Assembly: GCA_903873565.1 (NCBI GenBank)
Contig: CAIQOY010000042.1
Span: 1-27,858, forward strand
From: an uncultured Actinomycetes bacterium
GTDB lineage: Bacteria > Actinomycetota > Thermoleophilia > Gaiellales > F1-60-MAGs149
Length of the DNA: 27,858 bases
Direction: 5' to 3'
The position numbers were made by a program, and so were the translations under genes. Below are positions 7,732 through 17,084 of the stretch, in pieces; the first letter of the stretch is position 1; the number at the start of each line of letters is the position of its first letter. A model generated the notes under the pieces. The model did no database searches, was not told where the DNA came from, and saw only the letters and a program-made list of their open reading frames with translations.

Positions 7732-9054
7732 TCAGGCCACGCCGCACCAGTCCATGGCGGCGACGGCGAAGGTCTTGCAGCTGGTGACGACCTCGTCGAT
7801 CAGGACGTACTCGTCGTCGGCGTGCGCGACGCGCAGGTCCCCCGGGCCGTAGGAGATCGCGGGGACGCCGCCGAGCGTGAGGAACGTGCAGTCCTCGACG
7901 GCGGCGAAGCCGACCACGTCGGGCGGGCCCGTGAAGCGGGTGCCCGCGGCCGCCTGCTCGTGCGCCGCCACCGCGACCGCGGTGATCTCCTCCGCGTCGG
8001 GCACGTTCGCAGGCCAGTGCAGCTTCCACTCCACGGCCGGAGGGTGCGCGCGCAGCCACGGGTCGGTCTGGGCCGCCCGCTGGATGTGCGTCTCGATCTC
8101 CTGCTTGACCGCCTCGGGGTCGTCGTCCGGGGAGTACCAGACGCAGTACTCGATCGTCATGAACTCGCTGAGGAAGAACGGCACCATCACCCCGTGCGGC
8201 CCGCCCTGGACCACCCCCGGGTGGATCGAGAAGTGCCCGGGCCGGAACAGCGGGTGCTGCTTGGTCTGCCCCCACTCCTCCTCGAGCTGGCGCAGCGCGT
8301 TGAAGATCAGGATGCCCTTGTCGATCGCGTTGACCCCGACGGCGGCGCCGTCGCCGCCGGCCCGGATCGAGTTGCCGCGCATCGAGGAGTGCGTCGCCTT
8401 GCCGACGGCCGTGACCGAGAACCACAGGAGCCCCGGCGAGATCGGCACGACGGCCAAGGGCGACGGCGGCGAGCTCGGCTCGGACACGATCGCCGCGTCG
8501 GCCGTGTAGCCGCGCTTGATGGCCGCGGTCGTGCCGCATTCGTGGTCCATGACCTCCTCGCCGACCACCGCTTCGAGGATCAGGTCGCCCTTGAGGCCGA
8601 TCCCGCATTCCCGCAGGGCGCGGGCGGCGAAGGTCTGGGCGATGATCCCGGACTTCATGTCGGTCGCGCCGCGGCCCCAGACGCGGTCGCCGTCGATCTT
8701 CCCGCTGAAGGGATCGCCGCCGGTCCAGTTGGCCGGGTCGCCGACGGGGACGACGTCGACGTGGCCGTTGTAGATCAGGGAGCGCCCGCCGCCCGCGCCC
8801 TTCACGACGCCGACCGCGTTCTCGCGCCCGGGCTCGACCGCGAACAGGTCGGTCTTCGCGCCGAGCGCCTCGTAGTGGCGGGCGAAGACCTTGCTGACCT
8901 CCCCCTCGCCGCCGACGACCTCGTCGTAGTCCTGGCCGGGGTACTTCGGGTTGACGCTGGGGATCCGGACGACCTCGCTGAGCGCGTCGATCATCTCCGC
9001 GGCGAGGCCGTCGATTGCGGCGGAGACCCGGGTGACGAGTTCCTGGTCGGCCAT
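7732..9054 (-). CDS. M20-family metallohydrolase (ArgE/DapE/carboxypeptidase-like)
   Basis: The 440-aa di-zinc hydrolase has the family metal site: H98 and catalytic D100 in YNGHVDVVP, bridging D132 in GRGATDMKSG, general base and ligand E166/E167 in VGEEVMDHECGT, ligand E192 in VSEPSS, and a C-terminal histidine in VAHADDEYV. M20 enzymes remove N-acyl groups or cleave short peptides (acetylornithine deacetylase, succinyl-diaminopimelate desuccinylase, carboxypeptidase G2). The local context of a Liv-type importer and an amidase favours a catabolic deacylase or peptidase over arginine or lysine biosynthesis. A GAAGGAGGAGAG site precedes the ATG, and the gene follows livM by 36 bp. Confidence 0.92.
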   Translation of the reverse strand: MADQELVTRVSAAIDGLAAEMIDALSEVVRIPSVNPKYPGQDYDEVVGGEGEVSKVFARHYEALGAKTDLFAVEPGRENAVGVVKGAGGGRSLIYNGHVDVVPVGDPANWTGGDPFSGKIDGDRVWGRGATDMKSGIIAQTFAARALRECGIGLKGDLILEAVVGEEVMDHECGTTAAIKRGYTADAAIVSEPSSPPSPLAVVPISPGLLWFSVTAVGKATHSSMRGNSIRAGGDGAAVGVNAIDKGILIFNALRQLEEEWGQTKQHPLFRPGHFSIHPGVVQGGPHGVMVPFFLSEFMTIEYCVWYSPDDDPEAVKQEIETHIQRAAQTDPWLRAHPPAVEWKLHWPANVPDAEEITAVAVAAHEQAAAGTRFTGPPDVVGFAAVEDCTFLTLGGVPAISYGPGDLRVAHADDEYVLIDEVVTSCKTFAVAAMDWCGVA

Positions 9055-9090
9055 CTCTCCTCCTTCGCGCCCGTGGGCGATCGCTCCGCG

Positions 9091-10380
9091 CTAACTCGGC
9101 TCCGGGCGCGAGCCGGGCGGCATGTGCGCCTCCTGCTCGATCGCCCCCACGTCCTCGGGCGGATCCCCCTCGGGGTTCGTCCCGCGGCCCTGGACGCCGC
9201 GCCGGCGGCGGATCTGGTCCGGGATCGAGATCAGGCCGTCGCGGGCGACGATCGTGACCACGAACAGGAGCAGGCCGATGAAGACGTAGCGCGCCTCCGG
9301 CGGATCGACGTCGACGAAGCGCTTGTCGACGTACATCAGGAGCATGGTGCCCACGAGGATGCCGCGGGGGCTGTTGATGCCGCCGATCATGATCATCGAG
9401 AACAGGAACAGCACCGTCGAGAAGTTGAAGAAGCTGGGTGAGATCGACCCGTAGTAGGCGATGTAGAAGCCGCCGGCTCCGCCCAGGACCGCGGACGAGA
9501 TCAGGAACACCCACAGGCGCGCCCGCACGATGTCCGTGCCGAGCACCTCCGCGACCGGCTCGCTCTCGCGCGCCGTGCGCAGCAGCAGGCCGAGGCGACC
9601 GTAGTTGACGCGCCAGTAGATGATCAGGGCGAGGGCGGCCAGGCCGGCCGCCGCCACGTAGGCGAGCTGGTAGCCCGCGAGATCGCCGGCGATGCTCTCC
9701 GGGATGAAGCTCGAGGCGCCGTACAGGCCCTGGCCGCCCCCGAAGTTGCACTTGTCCTGGACGACGTAGGCGCGGGCCAGCTCGACGAGGCCGATGGTCA
9801 GCAGCGCGAAGTAGATGCCGCGCAGGCGAATCGCCGGCAGCGAGATGATGAACCCGACGATCAGTCCGACCAGCACGGCGACCGGGATCGCGACCCACCA
9901 CTGGAACACCGGCACCCCGAGGATGCGCTCCCCGCCGCCGACGCAGGCGAGGTTGCCCGACTTGCCGAGCTCCACGGACAGGTAGCCGGCGACGTAGGCG
10001 CTGATGCCGGCCACCGCCACCGTCGCGAAGCTCTGCAGGCCGGCGGTGCCGAGCACGAGCCCCCACATCACGTTCCACGACAGGTAGATCAGGAACGTGA
10101 CCATCACGGCGAGGAAGTACGAGGTGCCGGCGATGATCGGGATCAGGATCGCGATCACGCCGGCCATCCCCCAGAAGAGCCAGGCCGAGCGGTCGCGGAC
10201 CCCGGCGAGGGTATCGCCGCCCTGCCGCCGCCAGGAGATGCTCCAGGACAGCAGGAGCAGGAAGACGCCCATCGAGCCGAGGATGCTCAGCGTCCCGAAG
10301 GCGAACGGCACGGCCAGGGCGAGCACGAACAGGGCCGCGAGCCCGGCGTAGTGCAGCAGATCCTCGCGACCCCTAGGCAC
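9091..10380 (-). CDS. livM: Branched-chain amino-acid-type ABC transporter permease LivM
   Basis: The 429-aa membrane protein has about nine or ten hydrophobic helices. It carries LivM landmarks: WNVMWGLVLGTAGLQSFATVAVAGISAY early, SLPAIRLRGIYFALLTIGLVE in the middle, and MIMIGGINSPRGILVGTMLL near the C terminus, where the LivG/F coupling loop normally lies. A longer loop with two cysteines lies between helices at about residues 110-135, and a hydrophilic tail of about 45 residues (Pro/Glu-rich) follows the last helix. It starts with GTG and overlaps livH by 8 bp. It should form the permease heterodimer with LivH. Confidence 0.93.
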   Translation of the reverse strand: MPRGREDLLHYAGLAALFVLALAVPFAFGTLSILGSMGVFLLLLSWSISWRRQGGDTLAGVRDRSAWLFWGMAGVIAILIPIIAGTSYFLAVMVTFLIYLSWNVMWGLVLGTAGLQSFATVAVAGISAYVAGYLSVELGKSGNLACVGGGERILGVPVFQWWVAIPVAVLVGLIVGFIISLPAIRLRGIYFALLTIGLVELARAYVVQDKCNFGGGQGLYGASSFIPESIAGDLAGYQLAYVAAAGLAALALIIYWRVNYGRLGLLLRTARESEPVAEVLGTDIVRARLWVFLISSAVLGGAGGFYIAYYGSISPSFFNFSTVLFLFSMIMIGGINSPRGILVGTMLLMYVDKRFVDVDPPEARYVFIGLLLFVVTIVARDGLISIPDQIRRRRGVQGRGTNPEGDPPEDVGAIEQEAHMPPGSRPEPS

Positions 10381-11248
10381 GCGTGCCCTCCAGCACGCCG
10401 GCGATGCCGCGCGGTCGGATGATCAGCACGACCGCGATCAGCACGAACAGCGTGATCAGGACCCACGAACCGCCGAGGTACTGCAGCGTGACGGCCTCGG
10501 CGAAGGCCACGAGGAAGGCCGCGATGACCGCACCCCGCAGGGATCCGAGCCCGCCGAGCAGGGCCACGATCAGGCCCTTGATCATCGGCGAGTAGCCCGA
10601 GTTCGGCTCGACGAAGTAGATCTGCCCGAGCAGCACGGCCGCGAGGCCGATGAACGCGCCGGACACGCCGAGGATCGCGAACGCCGTGGTGCGCCGGTTG
10701 ATGCCGACGAGCGCCGCCCCCTCCACGCTCTGGGTGAGGGCGCGGACGCCCAGGCCGATCCGCGAGTAGCTGATGAAGGCGAGGATGATCGCGATCAGGA
10801 TGCCCGTGGCGATCACGGTGCCCGTCTTCGAGGGCTGCACCAGCGTCTCGCCGATGCGGAACTCGCGGATGAAGTCGAACAGGGGGTCGAACTGCTTGAA
10901 CTGCGGGCCGAACTGCCAGAGGTAGATGTTCGTGCCGACGAAGCTGAGGGCGAGGGTGGCCGTCAGGGTGCGCAGCTCCCAGTTGGGCTTGCCGTCGAGC
11001 GGCAGGAACACGGTCAGGCAGATCAGGGCACCGAGCGCGGCGCCGACGATGACGCCGCCGAGGAGCACGACGACGACGTTGGAGCTGATGTTCGTGGCCA
11101 CGAGCCAGGCCCCGTAGGCGGCGCCGGCGTACATGGCACCGGTCGACAGGTTCAGGAATCCGAGGCCCGACCAGGTCAGCGAGATGCCGAGCGCGACGAG
11201 CGCGTAGATCGCCGTCAGGTTGATCGTGGTGACGATGACGCCGGTCAT
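10373..11248 (-). CDS. livH: Branched-chain amino-acid-type ABC transporter permease LivH
   Basis: The 291-aa membrane protein has eight or so helices. It shows LivH features: LTAIYALVALGISLTWSGLGFLNLSTGAMY at the N terminus, matching the family's LNFAHG region with NLSTG in its place. The coupling-loop region IVALLGGLGSLRGAV matches GGLGSIPGA with Arg for Pro. It ends in the usual LIIRPRGIAG. Its ATG shares one base with the livF stop (TGATG), so translation is almost certainly coupled. I use ATG 11248 because the upstream in-frame extension is an antisense-like reading of livF. Confidence 0.93.
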   Translation of the reverse strand: MTGVIVTTINLTAIYALVALGISLTWSGLGFLNLSTGAMYAGAAYGAWLVATNISSNVVVVLLGGVIVGAALGALICLTVFLPLDGKPNWELRTLTATLALSFVGTNIYLWQFGPQFKQFDPLFDFIREFRIGETLVQPSKTGTVIATGILIAIILAFISYSRIGLGVRALTQSVEGAALVGINRRTTAFAILGVSGAFIGLAAVLLGQIYFVEPNSGYSPMIKGLIVALLGGLGSLRGAVIAAFLVAFAEAVTLQYLGGSWVLITLFVLIAVVLIIRPRGIAGVLEGTRA

Positions 11249-11925
11249 CAGTGGCCTCCATCCTCGCCGGTGTCCGGCGCCAGCTCCCCGCCGTGCATGC
11301 GCAGCGCGCGGTCGATCTTGCCGTCGATGAGGGCCCGGTTCTGCTCCGCGATCAGCAGCGCGCCGCCCTGCAGGTCGAGGCCGAGCAGCGTGTCGCAGAT
11401 GCCCTTGGCGATGCCCGGCCCGAGGCCGAGCGACGGCTCGTCCACGAGATAGATGCGCGCCTCGCTCATGAGGCCGCGGCCGATCGAGCACATGCGGCGC
11501 TCGCCGCCCGAGAGGGTGCCGACGACCTGGCCGAGGCGCTCGCCGAGGCGCGGGAAGATCTCGCAGACGTAGTCGCGGCGCTCCTTGCGCCGCTTCCACG
11601 ACCCGCCCGGGTAGGCGCCCGCGTCGAGGTTGTCCTTGACGGTCAGGCCCGGGAACAGCGCGTCGCCCTGCGGCATCAGGACCACGCCGCGCCGGGCCAG
11701 CGCGTGGGTCGTCGCGTGCGTGATGTCCTCCCCGTTGAGGAGGATCTCGCCGCGCTTCCAGTCGACGAGATCGACGATGGCGCGCAGCATGGTGGTCTTG
11801 CCGTGGCCGTTCAGGCCGAGGATGCCGACGCGCTCGCCATCGGCGACCGAGAGGTCGATGCCGTGGAGCACGCTGAGCGGGCCGTAGCCGGCCTCGAGGC
11901 CCCTGATCTCGAGCGCGGCGCTCAC
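11248..11925 (-). CDS. livF: ABC transporter ATP-binding protein LivF
   Basis: The 225-aa nucleotide-binding subunit has Walker A GLNGHGKTT (37-45), Q-loop Q86, a good ABC signature LSGGE (138-142), and Walker B IYLVDEP with catalytic E163. The switch position is Q195 (LIAEQN), as is normal for LivF, where VEQN replaces the histidine. Its GTG start overlaps the livG stop by 4 bp (GTGA), and its own stop overlaps livH. It should pair with LivG. Because LivG lacks a signature, this subunit supplies the only canonical signature in the transporter. Confidence 0.94.
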   Translation of the reverse strand: MSAALEIRGLEAGYGPLSVLHGIDLSVADGERVGILGLNGHGKTTMLRAIVDLVDWKRGEILLNGEDITHATTHALARRGVVLMPQGDALFPGLTVKDNLDAGAYPGGSWKRRKERRDYVCEIFPRLGERLGQVVGTLSGGERRMCSIGRGLMSEARIYLVDEPSLGLGPGIAKGICDTLLGLDLQGGALLIAEQNRALIDGKIDRALRMHGGELAPDTGEDGGH

Positions 11926-12641
11926 GCCCCGGCCCCCGCGGGCGCCTCGAAGTACGCGGCGCGCACCTTCGGGTCGTTGAACACCTCGTCGGGCGCGCCG
12001 AGCGCGATCTCCTCGCCGGCGTCGAGCACGAGCACCCGCTTGGCGAGCGCCTCGAGGATCTCGAGGCGGTGCTCCACCACGCACACCGCCATGCCCGTCT
12101 CGGACACGAGCCGGCGGATCACGTCCTCGATCTCGCTGATCTCGTCGGCCATCAGGCCGGAGCAGGGCTCGTCGAGGAGCAGCACCTTGGGCCCGTGCAG
12201 GAGCACGCAGCACAGGAGCAGCTTGCGGCGGTCAAGGGTGTCGAGCGCGCCCGCGTACTTCTCGTCCGGCGCGGTGAAGCCGATCAGGTCGCGCAGCCGC
12301 GCCTCCTCCTCGGCCGCGACGCGCGGCGAGAAGGCGGTGCGCCCGACCTCCAGCGTCTCGCCCACCGTCAGCGACGGCGGCACGAGCGGCGCCTGGAAGG
12401 TGCGGGCCAGACCGCGCCGGGCCCGCTTGAACGCGCTCTGCCGCGTCACGTCCTCGCCGTCCAGCAGCACGCTGCCGCTGTCCGGCTTGACGCGCCCGGT
12501 CAGCACGTCGAACAGCGTCGTCTTCCCGGCCCCATTCGGGCCGGCGACGCCGAGGATCTCGCCGCCCTCGACGGAGATCGAGACTCCGCCGAGGGCGACG
12601 AAGGCCCCGTAGGTCTTTCGGATGTCGTGTCCGGAGAGCAT
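11922..12641 (-). CDS. livG: ABC transporter ATP-binding protein LivG with degenerate signature motif
   Basis: The 239-aa subunit is slightly shorter than the usual LivG of about 255 aa. It keeps Walker A GPNGAGKTT (34-42), the Q-loop in LARTFQ (Q83), Walker B VLLLDEP with E158, and the switch histidine H191 in VVEHRLE. The ABC signature, normally LSYGQQRRLEIA in LivG, reads LDTLDRRKLLLC (133-144): both the Ser and the Gly that contact ATP are gone, with no gap in the alignment. It lies 16 bp downstream of the binding-protein gene without a clear ribosome site, and overlaps livF by 4 bp. It is still expected to work in a heterodimer with LivF. Confidence 0.92.
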   Translation of the reverse strand: MLSGHDIRKTYGAFVALGGVSISVEGGEILGVAGPNGAGKTTLFDVLTGRVKPDSGSVLLDGEDVTRQSAFKRARRGLARTFQAPLVPPSLTVGETLEVGRTAFSPRVAAEEEARLRDLIGFTAPDEKYAGALDTLDRRKLLLCCVLLHGPKVLLLDEPCSGLMADEISEIEDVIRRLVSETGMAVCVVEHRLEILEALAKRVLVLDAGEEIALGAPDEVFNDPKVRAAYFEAPAGAGA

Positions 12642-12657
12642 CGGGGCCAGGTACCGC

Positions 12658-14025
12658 CTAGCTCTTCTGCCAGGGGGCGAGCTGGAACTCGCCGTTCGTG
12701 AACGGGGCGGGCGCGATGATCGTGCCGTTGGCGCCGTTCTGGATCTGGAAGAACAGGTGGGCCTGCGAGAGGCTCATGTCCGGCTCCTCAGCCGGGAAGG
12801 ACAGGCCGTAGTTGCTCGGCATGTAGTAGCCGCCGTTCACGCCGCGCCAGATGATCTTGCGCAGCATGTCGTTGACCTTGGTGAAGTCCTTCGCGTCGCC
12901 GAGCATCGCCCAGACGTTGGCCAGCATGTAGACCTCGTCGTACCCGGAGCCCGAGTTGGAGTAGCCGGCCGGTTTGCTGAACGCGGCCTCGTAGCGCTCG
13001 GCGAACGACTTGCCGATCTCGTCGCCGTAGACGCCCGTGACGGTCGCCCACACGACGCCGTTGGCGGCCTCGCCCGCGAGGTCCAGGTACTCCGGCACCG
13101 AGGCGCCGTACTGGACGTACAGGAGCGAGTCAGTCGGATCGGCGGCGAAGCCGGTCGTGAACGTCGCCAGCTCGGACGGCAGGTAGTGGGTGTTCATGAC
13201 CACACCCGCGTCCGCGGCCTTGACCTTCGCGAGGATCGGGCCCCAGTCGCTCATGGCGCCCTCGCCCATCGGCTCGACGCCCGCGATCTCCCAGCCGTAC
13301 TCGCCCGCCGTCTCCTGCGTGACCTTGGAGATCACCTGGGAGTAGGGCACCCAGCCCTCGACGATGAAGATCTTCCGGTTGCGGGGCTTCCACTTCCCGG
13401 AGGCCTCGAGGTCGTTGAGGAACTTCGGGAAGCCCTTGCCGTACCACGTCTCCGGCGGGTCGATCTGGAAGACGCACTTGTACTTCTCGTCCGAGTTGAT
13501 CTGGTCGCACTGGGCCTGCGAGGTGGACGCGTTCAGGAACGGCGCGCCGTAGCCGGCGGCCGCGTCCATCGCGGCGTCCCACGCGAGCAGGTAGCCGTTG
13601 ATCACGGCGTCGACCTTCATGTCGGCCAGCTTCTGGTAGTTCTGCTGGATCACCTCGGGCGCGGCGAGATCCGTGTCGAGGACCTCGAACTTGATCATGC
13701 GCCCGGCGATGCCGCCGGCCGCGTTGATCTCGTCGATGGCCAGCTGCGCGCCGTTGTTCATCTGCTCGCCGTCGGCCGCGTTCGGCCCCGTCAGCGGGTA
13801 GAGCGCGCCGATGACGAAGTCCTCGCCACCGCCGCCGCCACCGCCGCCGCCCGACGCCGTGTCGCCGCCGCCGCCGCCCGAGCCGCCGTCATCCGACGCG
13901 CTGCAGGCCGCGAGGACGCCGCCGGCCATCAGGGACGCGCCGGCGATCGCCGCGCCCTTGAGGACGGTGCTGCGGCTGACGCCGCTCTTGCCCTCGACCT
14001 CCGTGGTCACCTCTTCCTCCGCCAT
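12658..14025 (-). CDS. Lipoprotein substrate-binding protein of a Liv-type ABC transporter
   Basis: The 455-aa protein is a periplasmic-binding-protein type 1 receptor of the LivJ/LivK class. After a charged N terminus comes SRSTVLKGAAIAG, a hydrophobic stretch and the lipobox LAAC with C41, so it is a membrane-anchored lipoprotein. The SRSTVLK stretch recalls a Tat signal but has one arginine only. A glycine/serine-rich linker with a run of nine glycines (about residues 48-67) precedes the folded domain. That domain opens with FVIGALYPLTGPNAADG and AIDEINAAGGI, both typical of the class. ATG 14025 is preceded by AGGAGGAG. The ligand is probably an amino acid, short peptide or amide, but sequence alone cannot fix it. 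Confidence 0.93.
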   Translation of the reverse strand: MAEEEVTTEVEGKSGVSRSTVLKGAAIAGASLMAGGVLAACSASDDGGSGGGGGDTASGGGGGGGGGEDFVIGALYPLTGPNAADGEQMNNGAQLAIDEINAAGGIAGRMIKFEVLDTDLAAPEVIQQNYQKLADMKVDAVINGYLLAWDAAMDAAAGYGAPFLNASTSQAQCDQINSDEKYKCVFQIDPPETWYGKGFPKFLNDLEASGKWKPRNRKIFIVEGWVPYSQVISKVTQETAGEYGWEIAGVEPMGEGAMSDWGPILAKVKAADAGVVMNTHYLPSELATFTTGFAADPTDSLLYVQYGASVPEYLDLAGEAANGVVWATVTGVYGDEIGKSFAERYEAAFSKPAGYSNSGSGYDEVYMLANVWAMLGDAKDFTKVNDMLRKIIWRGVNGGYYMPSNYGLSFPAEEPDMSLSQAHLFFQIQNGANGTIIAPAPFTNGEFQLAPWQKS

Positions 14026-14049
14026 CTCTCCTCCTCCTGTCTGGTTCGC

Positions 14050-14065
14050 GCTCCCTGTCGGGAGC
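14050..14065. repeat. Small hairpin between the deacetylase and binding-protein genes
   Basis: GCTCCC and GGGAGC (6-bp perfect arms, 4-nt loop) begin 1 nt beyond the deacetylase stop codon. It sits within the 41-bp gap before the binding-protein ribosome site. In transporter operons such hairpins often mark mRNA ends or raise binding-protein expression relative to neighbouring genes. The role here is inferred. Confidence 0.35.
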
Positions 14066-14066
14066 C

Positions 14067-15167
<1,101 letters not shown>

Positions 15168-15212
15168 CCCTGATCTCCTCTCGTACGCCCCTACGAACCC
15201 GGGGTGTTCGGG

Positions 15213-15242
15213 AATCTACACGCACCACCCCACCGCGCGCAA
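15213..15242 (-). promoter_or_regulatory. Candidate promoter of the deacetylase-liv operon
   Basis: TTGCGC (15237-15242) and TAGATT (15213-15218), read on the minus strand with an 18-bp spacer, form a plausible sigma-70 promoter. The predicted start is near 15206, about 39 nt before the deacetylase ATG. The -35 touches the inverted-repeat cluster immediately upstream, which suggests regulation. Confidence 0.35.
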
Positions 15243-15268
15243 TCGGCAGTCCTGCCGATGACCGGCAG
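15242..15268. repeat. Three alternating CGGCAG half-sites (operator-like)
   Basis: ATCGGCAG-TC-CTGCCGAT is a perfect 18-bp inverted repeat. A third half-site CGGCAG follows 5 nt later and is again inverted relative to its neighbour. The cluster fills the gap between the Gfo/Idh/MocA stop and the promoter candidate of the deacetylase operon. It may be a regulator site or two mutually exclusive hairpins at the end of the upstream transcript. Confidence 0.45.
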
Positions 15269-15273
15269 CGTTC

Positions 15274-16293
15274 TCACACCGCCTCCGCGGCGCCCGACGC
15301 GATCGAGCGGTTGGCCGCGAGGGCGATCCGCAGCGCCCGCAGCGCATCCTCCCCGGTGGCCCGGTCGATCGGCTGGTCGGCCTCGATCCGGTCCAGCAGG
15401 TAGGCGCACTGCCGGGCCCACGGGTCGCCCGACGCGACGTCCACGCGGACGGCGTCCCCGGCGGCCGGGTAGCGGGTCAGCGCGTTGGCCGCCTGGTCGA
15501 CGCCCCCGATGTTCCCGCCGTCCTCGGAGGCGCCGGCCGAGAACGGGTACTCGAGGACGCCCGCGTCGCCGAGCACGCGGATGCCGCTGGTGAAGGGGTA
15601 GGACGGCGGCAGCAGCAGCCCGCCCTCCACCACCCCGGTCCCGTGCTCGCAGGTGACCGTCGCGACCACGTGCTGCGGCGCGCCGTGGGGCCCGCCGGGC
15701 ACGGCGCCCGCGTGCACGCGCAGGGGCTCGCCGAGCAGCATCGCCACCTGGTCGAAGTCGTGGACCATCAGGTCGACGGCCGCGCCGCCCGACTGCGCGG
15801 GGTCGATCATCCAGTCGTTCCAGTCGGGCGGGGGCGACAGCCGCAGCGCCGAGACGGAGCGCACCGCGCCGATCGCGCCCTGCGCGGCCAGCGCGTGGAG
15901 CTCCTCGTACTCGGGCCAGAAGCGCAGGACGAGGCCGACGAGGAGGCGCCGGCCGCTCGCGTCGCGCGCGGCGATGATCGCCTCCGCGTCGGCGGGGTCG
16001 AGCGCGATCGGCTTCTCGAGCAGCACGTCCTTGCCCGCCGCGAAGGCCGCCTCGGCCCACTCCCGGTGCAGCGTCGTCGGCAGGCAGATGTCGACCACGT
16101 CGACGTCGTCGCGCGCGATCGCGGCCGCGAGGTCGTCGGTGGCGTCCGCGCCGCAGCCCTCCGCCACGGATGCGGCGCCCGCCTGCGTCCGCGACGCCAC
16201 GACGCGCACGGCGGCGCGATCGGCGTGGGCGCCCCACGCCGCGGCGTGGGTCCGGGCCATGAACCCGGAGCCGAGGATCGCGACGCCGGTCAT
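15274..16293 (-). CDS. Gfo/Idh/MocA-family oxidoreductase
   Basis: The 339-aa protein is an NAD(P)-dependent dehydrogenase of the glucose-fructose oxidoreductase/inositol dehydrogenase family. It has the Rossmann glycine motif GSGFMA near residue 8, the family hallmark EKP in LLEKPIALD (about 95), and VHDFDQVAMLLGEP in the α/β substrate domain, where the HD pair is usual. Its ATG overlaps the stop of the TIM-barrel gene by 4 bp (ATGA). Pairing an isomerase/epimerase-like TIM barrel with such a dehydrogenase is typical of inositol or uncommon sugar catabolism; the actual polyol or sugar is unknown. Confidence 0.92.
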   Translation of the reverse strand: MTGVAILGSGFMARTHAAAWGAHADRAAVRVVASRTQAGAASVAEGCGADATDDLAAAIARDDVDVVDICLPTTLHREWAEAAFAAGKDVLLEKPIALDPADAEAIIAARDASGRRLLVGLVLRFWPEYEELHALAAQGAIGAVRSVSALRLSPPPDWNDWMIDPAQSGGAAVDLMVHDFDQVAMLLGEPLRVHAGAVPGGPHGAPQHVVATVTCEHGTGVVEGGLLLPPSYPFTSGIRVLGDAGVLEYPFSAGASEDGGNIGGVDQAANALTRYPAAGDAVRVDVASGDPWARQCAYLLDRIEADQPIDRATGEDALRALRIALAANRSIASGAAEAV

Positions 16294-17084
16294 CCGAGCC
16301 CGAGGCCGTTGAGGTGGCTGCGGGAGCGGGTCATCGCGGCCGTCACCTCGTCCAGCGGCGGCCAGGGCTCGCCCTGGAACTCGATCTCCACCGACAGCGG
16401 GCCGCTGTAGCCGCCCGCCTCGAGGACGCCGAGGATCGTGCCGAAGTCGACGTGGCCGTCGCCCGGGCCCGGGAAGTCCCACTCGCCCTTGCCCCCGCGC
16501 TTGTCCTTGAGGTGCACGTTGGCGAGGTAGGGCAGCATCGTGGCGATGTCGTCCGCCGCGGCGGTGTCGCCGTAGAACTCGCAGTTGGCCGTGTCGTACG
16601 CGACCTTGATGCGCGGGTGCCCGATGCGCTCGAGCAGGGGCAAGGTCAGCGCGCCGGTGGCCATGATGTCGCCGTGGATCTCGAGGGCGACGTCCACGCC
16701 CGCCTCGTCCGCGGCCGCCGCGAGGCGCCCGATCCCCTCGAGGAAGGCGGCCTCGTTCTCGTCCTGGCTCGAGTGCCCGCCGATCGCGGTGTTCATGACC
16801 GGGCAGCCCCACTCGGCGCACCAGCGCACGGCCTTGATGCCGAGGTCGACGCCCTCGGGCGTCGTCAGGTCGGAGTGGCCGCTGAGGACGGTCAGGTCGA
16901 GGCCGTAGTGGTCCAGCCGCGCCCTGAGCTCGGACTGCGGCGCGTCGAGGTCGACGTGCTCCGTCCAGCCGAGGACGGCGGTCATCTCCACGCTGTCGTA
17001 GCCGGCCTCGGCGATGCCGGCCAGCGCCTGGTCGACGTCGTAGGTGTGGTAGGTGTTGCTGTGCCCTGCCAGGCGGTTGCGCAT
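16290..17084 (-). CDS. Sugar phosphate isomerase/epimerase-like TIM-barrel protein
   Basis: The 264-aa protein belongs to the AP-endonuclease-2/xylose-isomerase-like barrel family (IolE/IolI-like). The metal-site pattern is visible: Glu in ALEIHGDIM, Asp in VAYDTANCEFYGD, His in NVHLKDKRGGKGEWDFPGPGDG, and Glu in SVEIEFQGEP. I take the ATG at 17084: it shares one base with the stop of the VOC gene (TGATG) and has GAGGAGG about 10 nt upstream. The ATG three codons earlier (17093) abuts that ribosome site. Coupling to both neighbours marks a three-gene operon with the VOC protein and the Gfo/Idh/MocA dehydrogenase. Confidence 0.88.
   Translation of the reverse strand: MRNRLAGHSNTYHTYDVDQALAGIAEAGYDSVEMTAVLGWTEHVDLDAPQSELRARLDHYGLDLTVLSGHSDLTTPEGVDLGIKAVRWCAEWGCPVMNTAIGGHSSQDENEAAFLEGIGRLAAAADEAGVDVALEIHGDIMATGALTLPLLERIGHPRIKVAYDTANCEFYGDTAAADDIATMLPYLANVHLKDKRGGKGEWDFPGPGDGHVDFGTILGVLEAGGYSGPLSVEIEFQGEPWPPLDEVTAAMTRSRSHLNGLGLG

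Noticed and set aside
6382..9441. A 1019-codon open frame on the plus strand, and other long antisense frames such as 2113-4731
   Set aside because: They lie opposite clear amidase, M20, SAH hydrolase and pgk genes and are rich in Arg, Pro, Ala and Gly without motifs. High GC removes stop codons from antisense frames, so length alone is not evidence.
13829..13884. Repeat of GCC/ACC triplets resembling a microsatellite
   Set aside because: It encodes the glycine-rich linker of the lipoprotein after C41, a common low-complexity spacer in actinobacterial binding proteins.
14003..14025. Tat signal on the binding protein
   Set aside because: SRSTVLK has only one arginine, so a standard Sec-lipoprotein signal with the LAAC lipobox is the safer reading.
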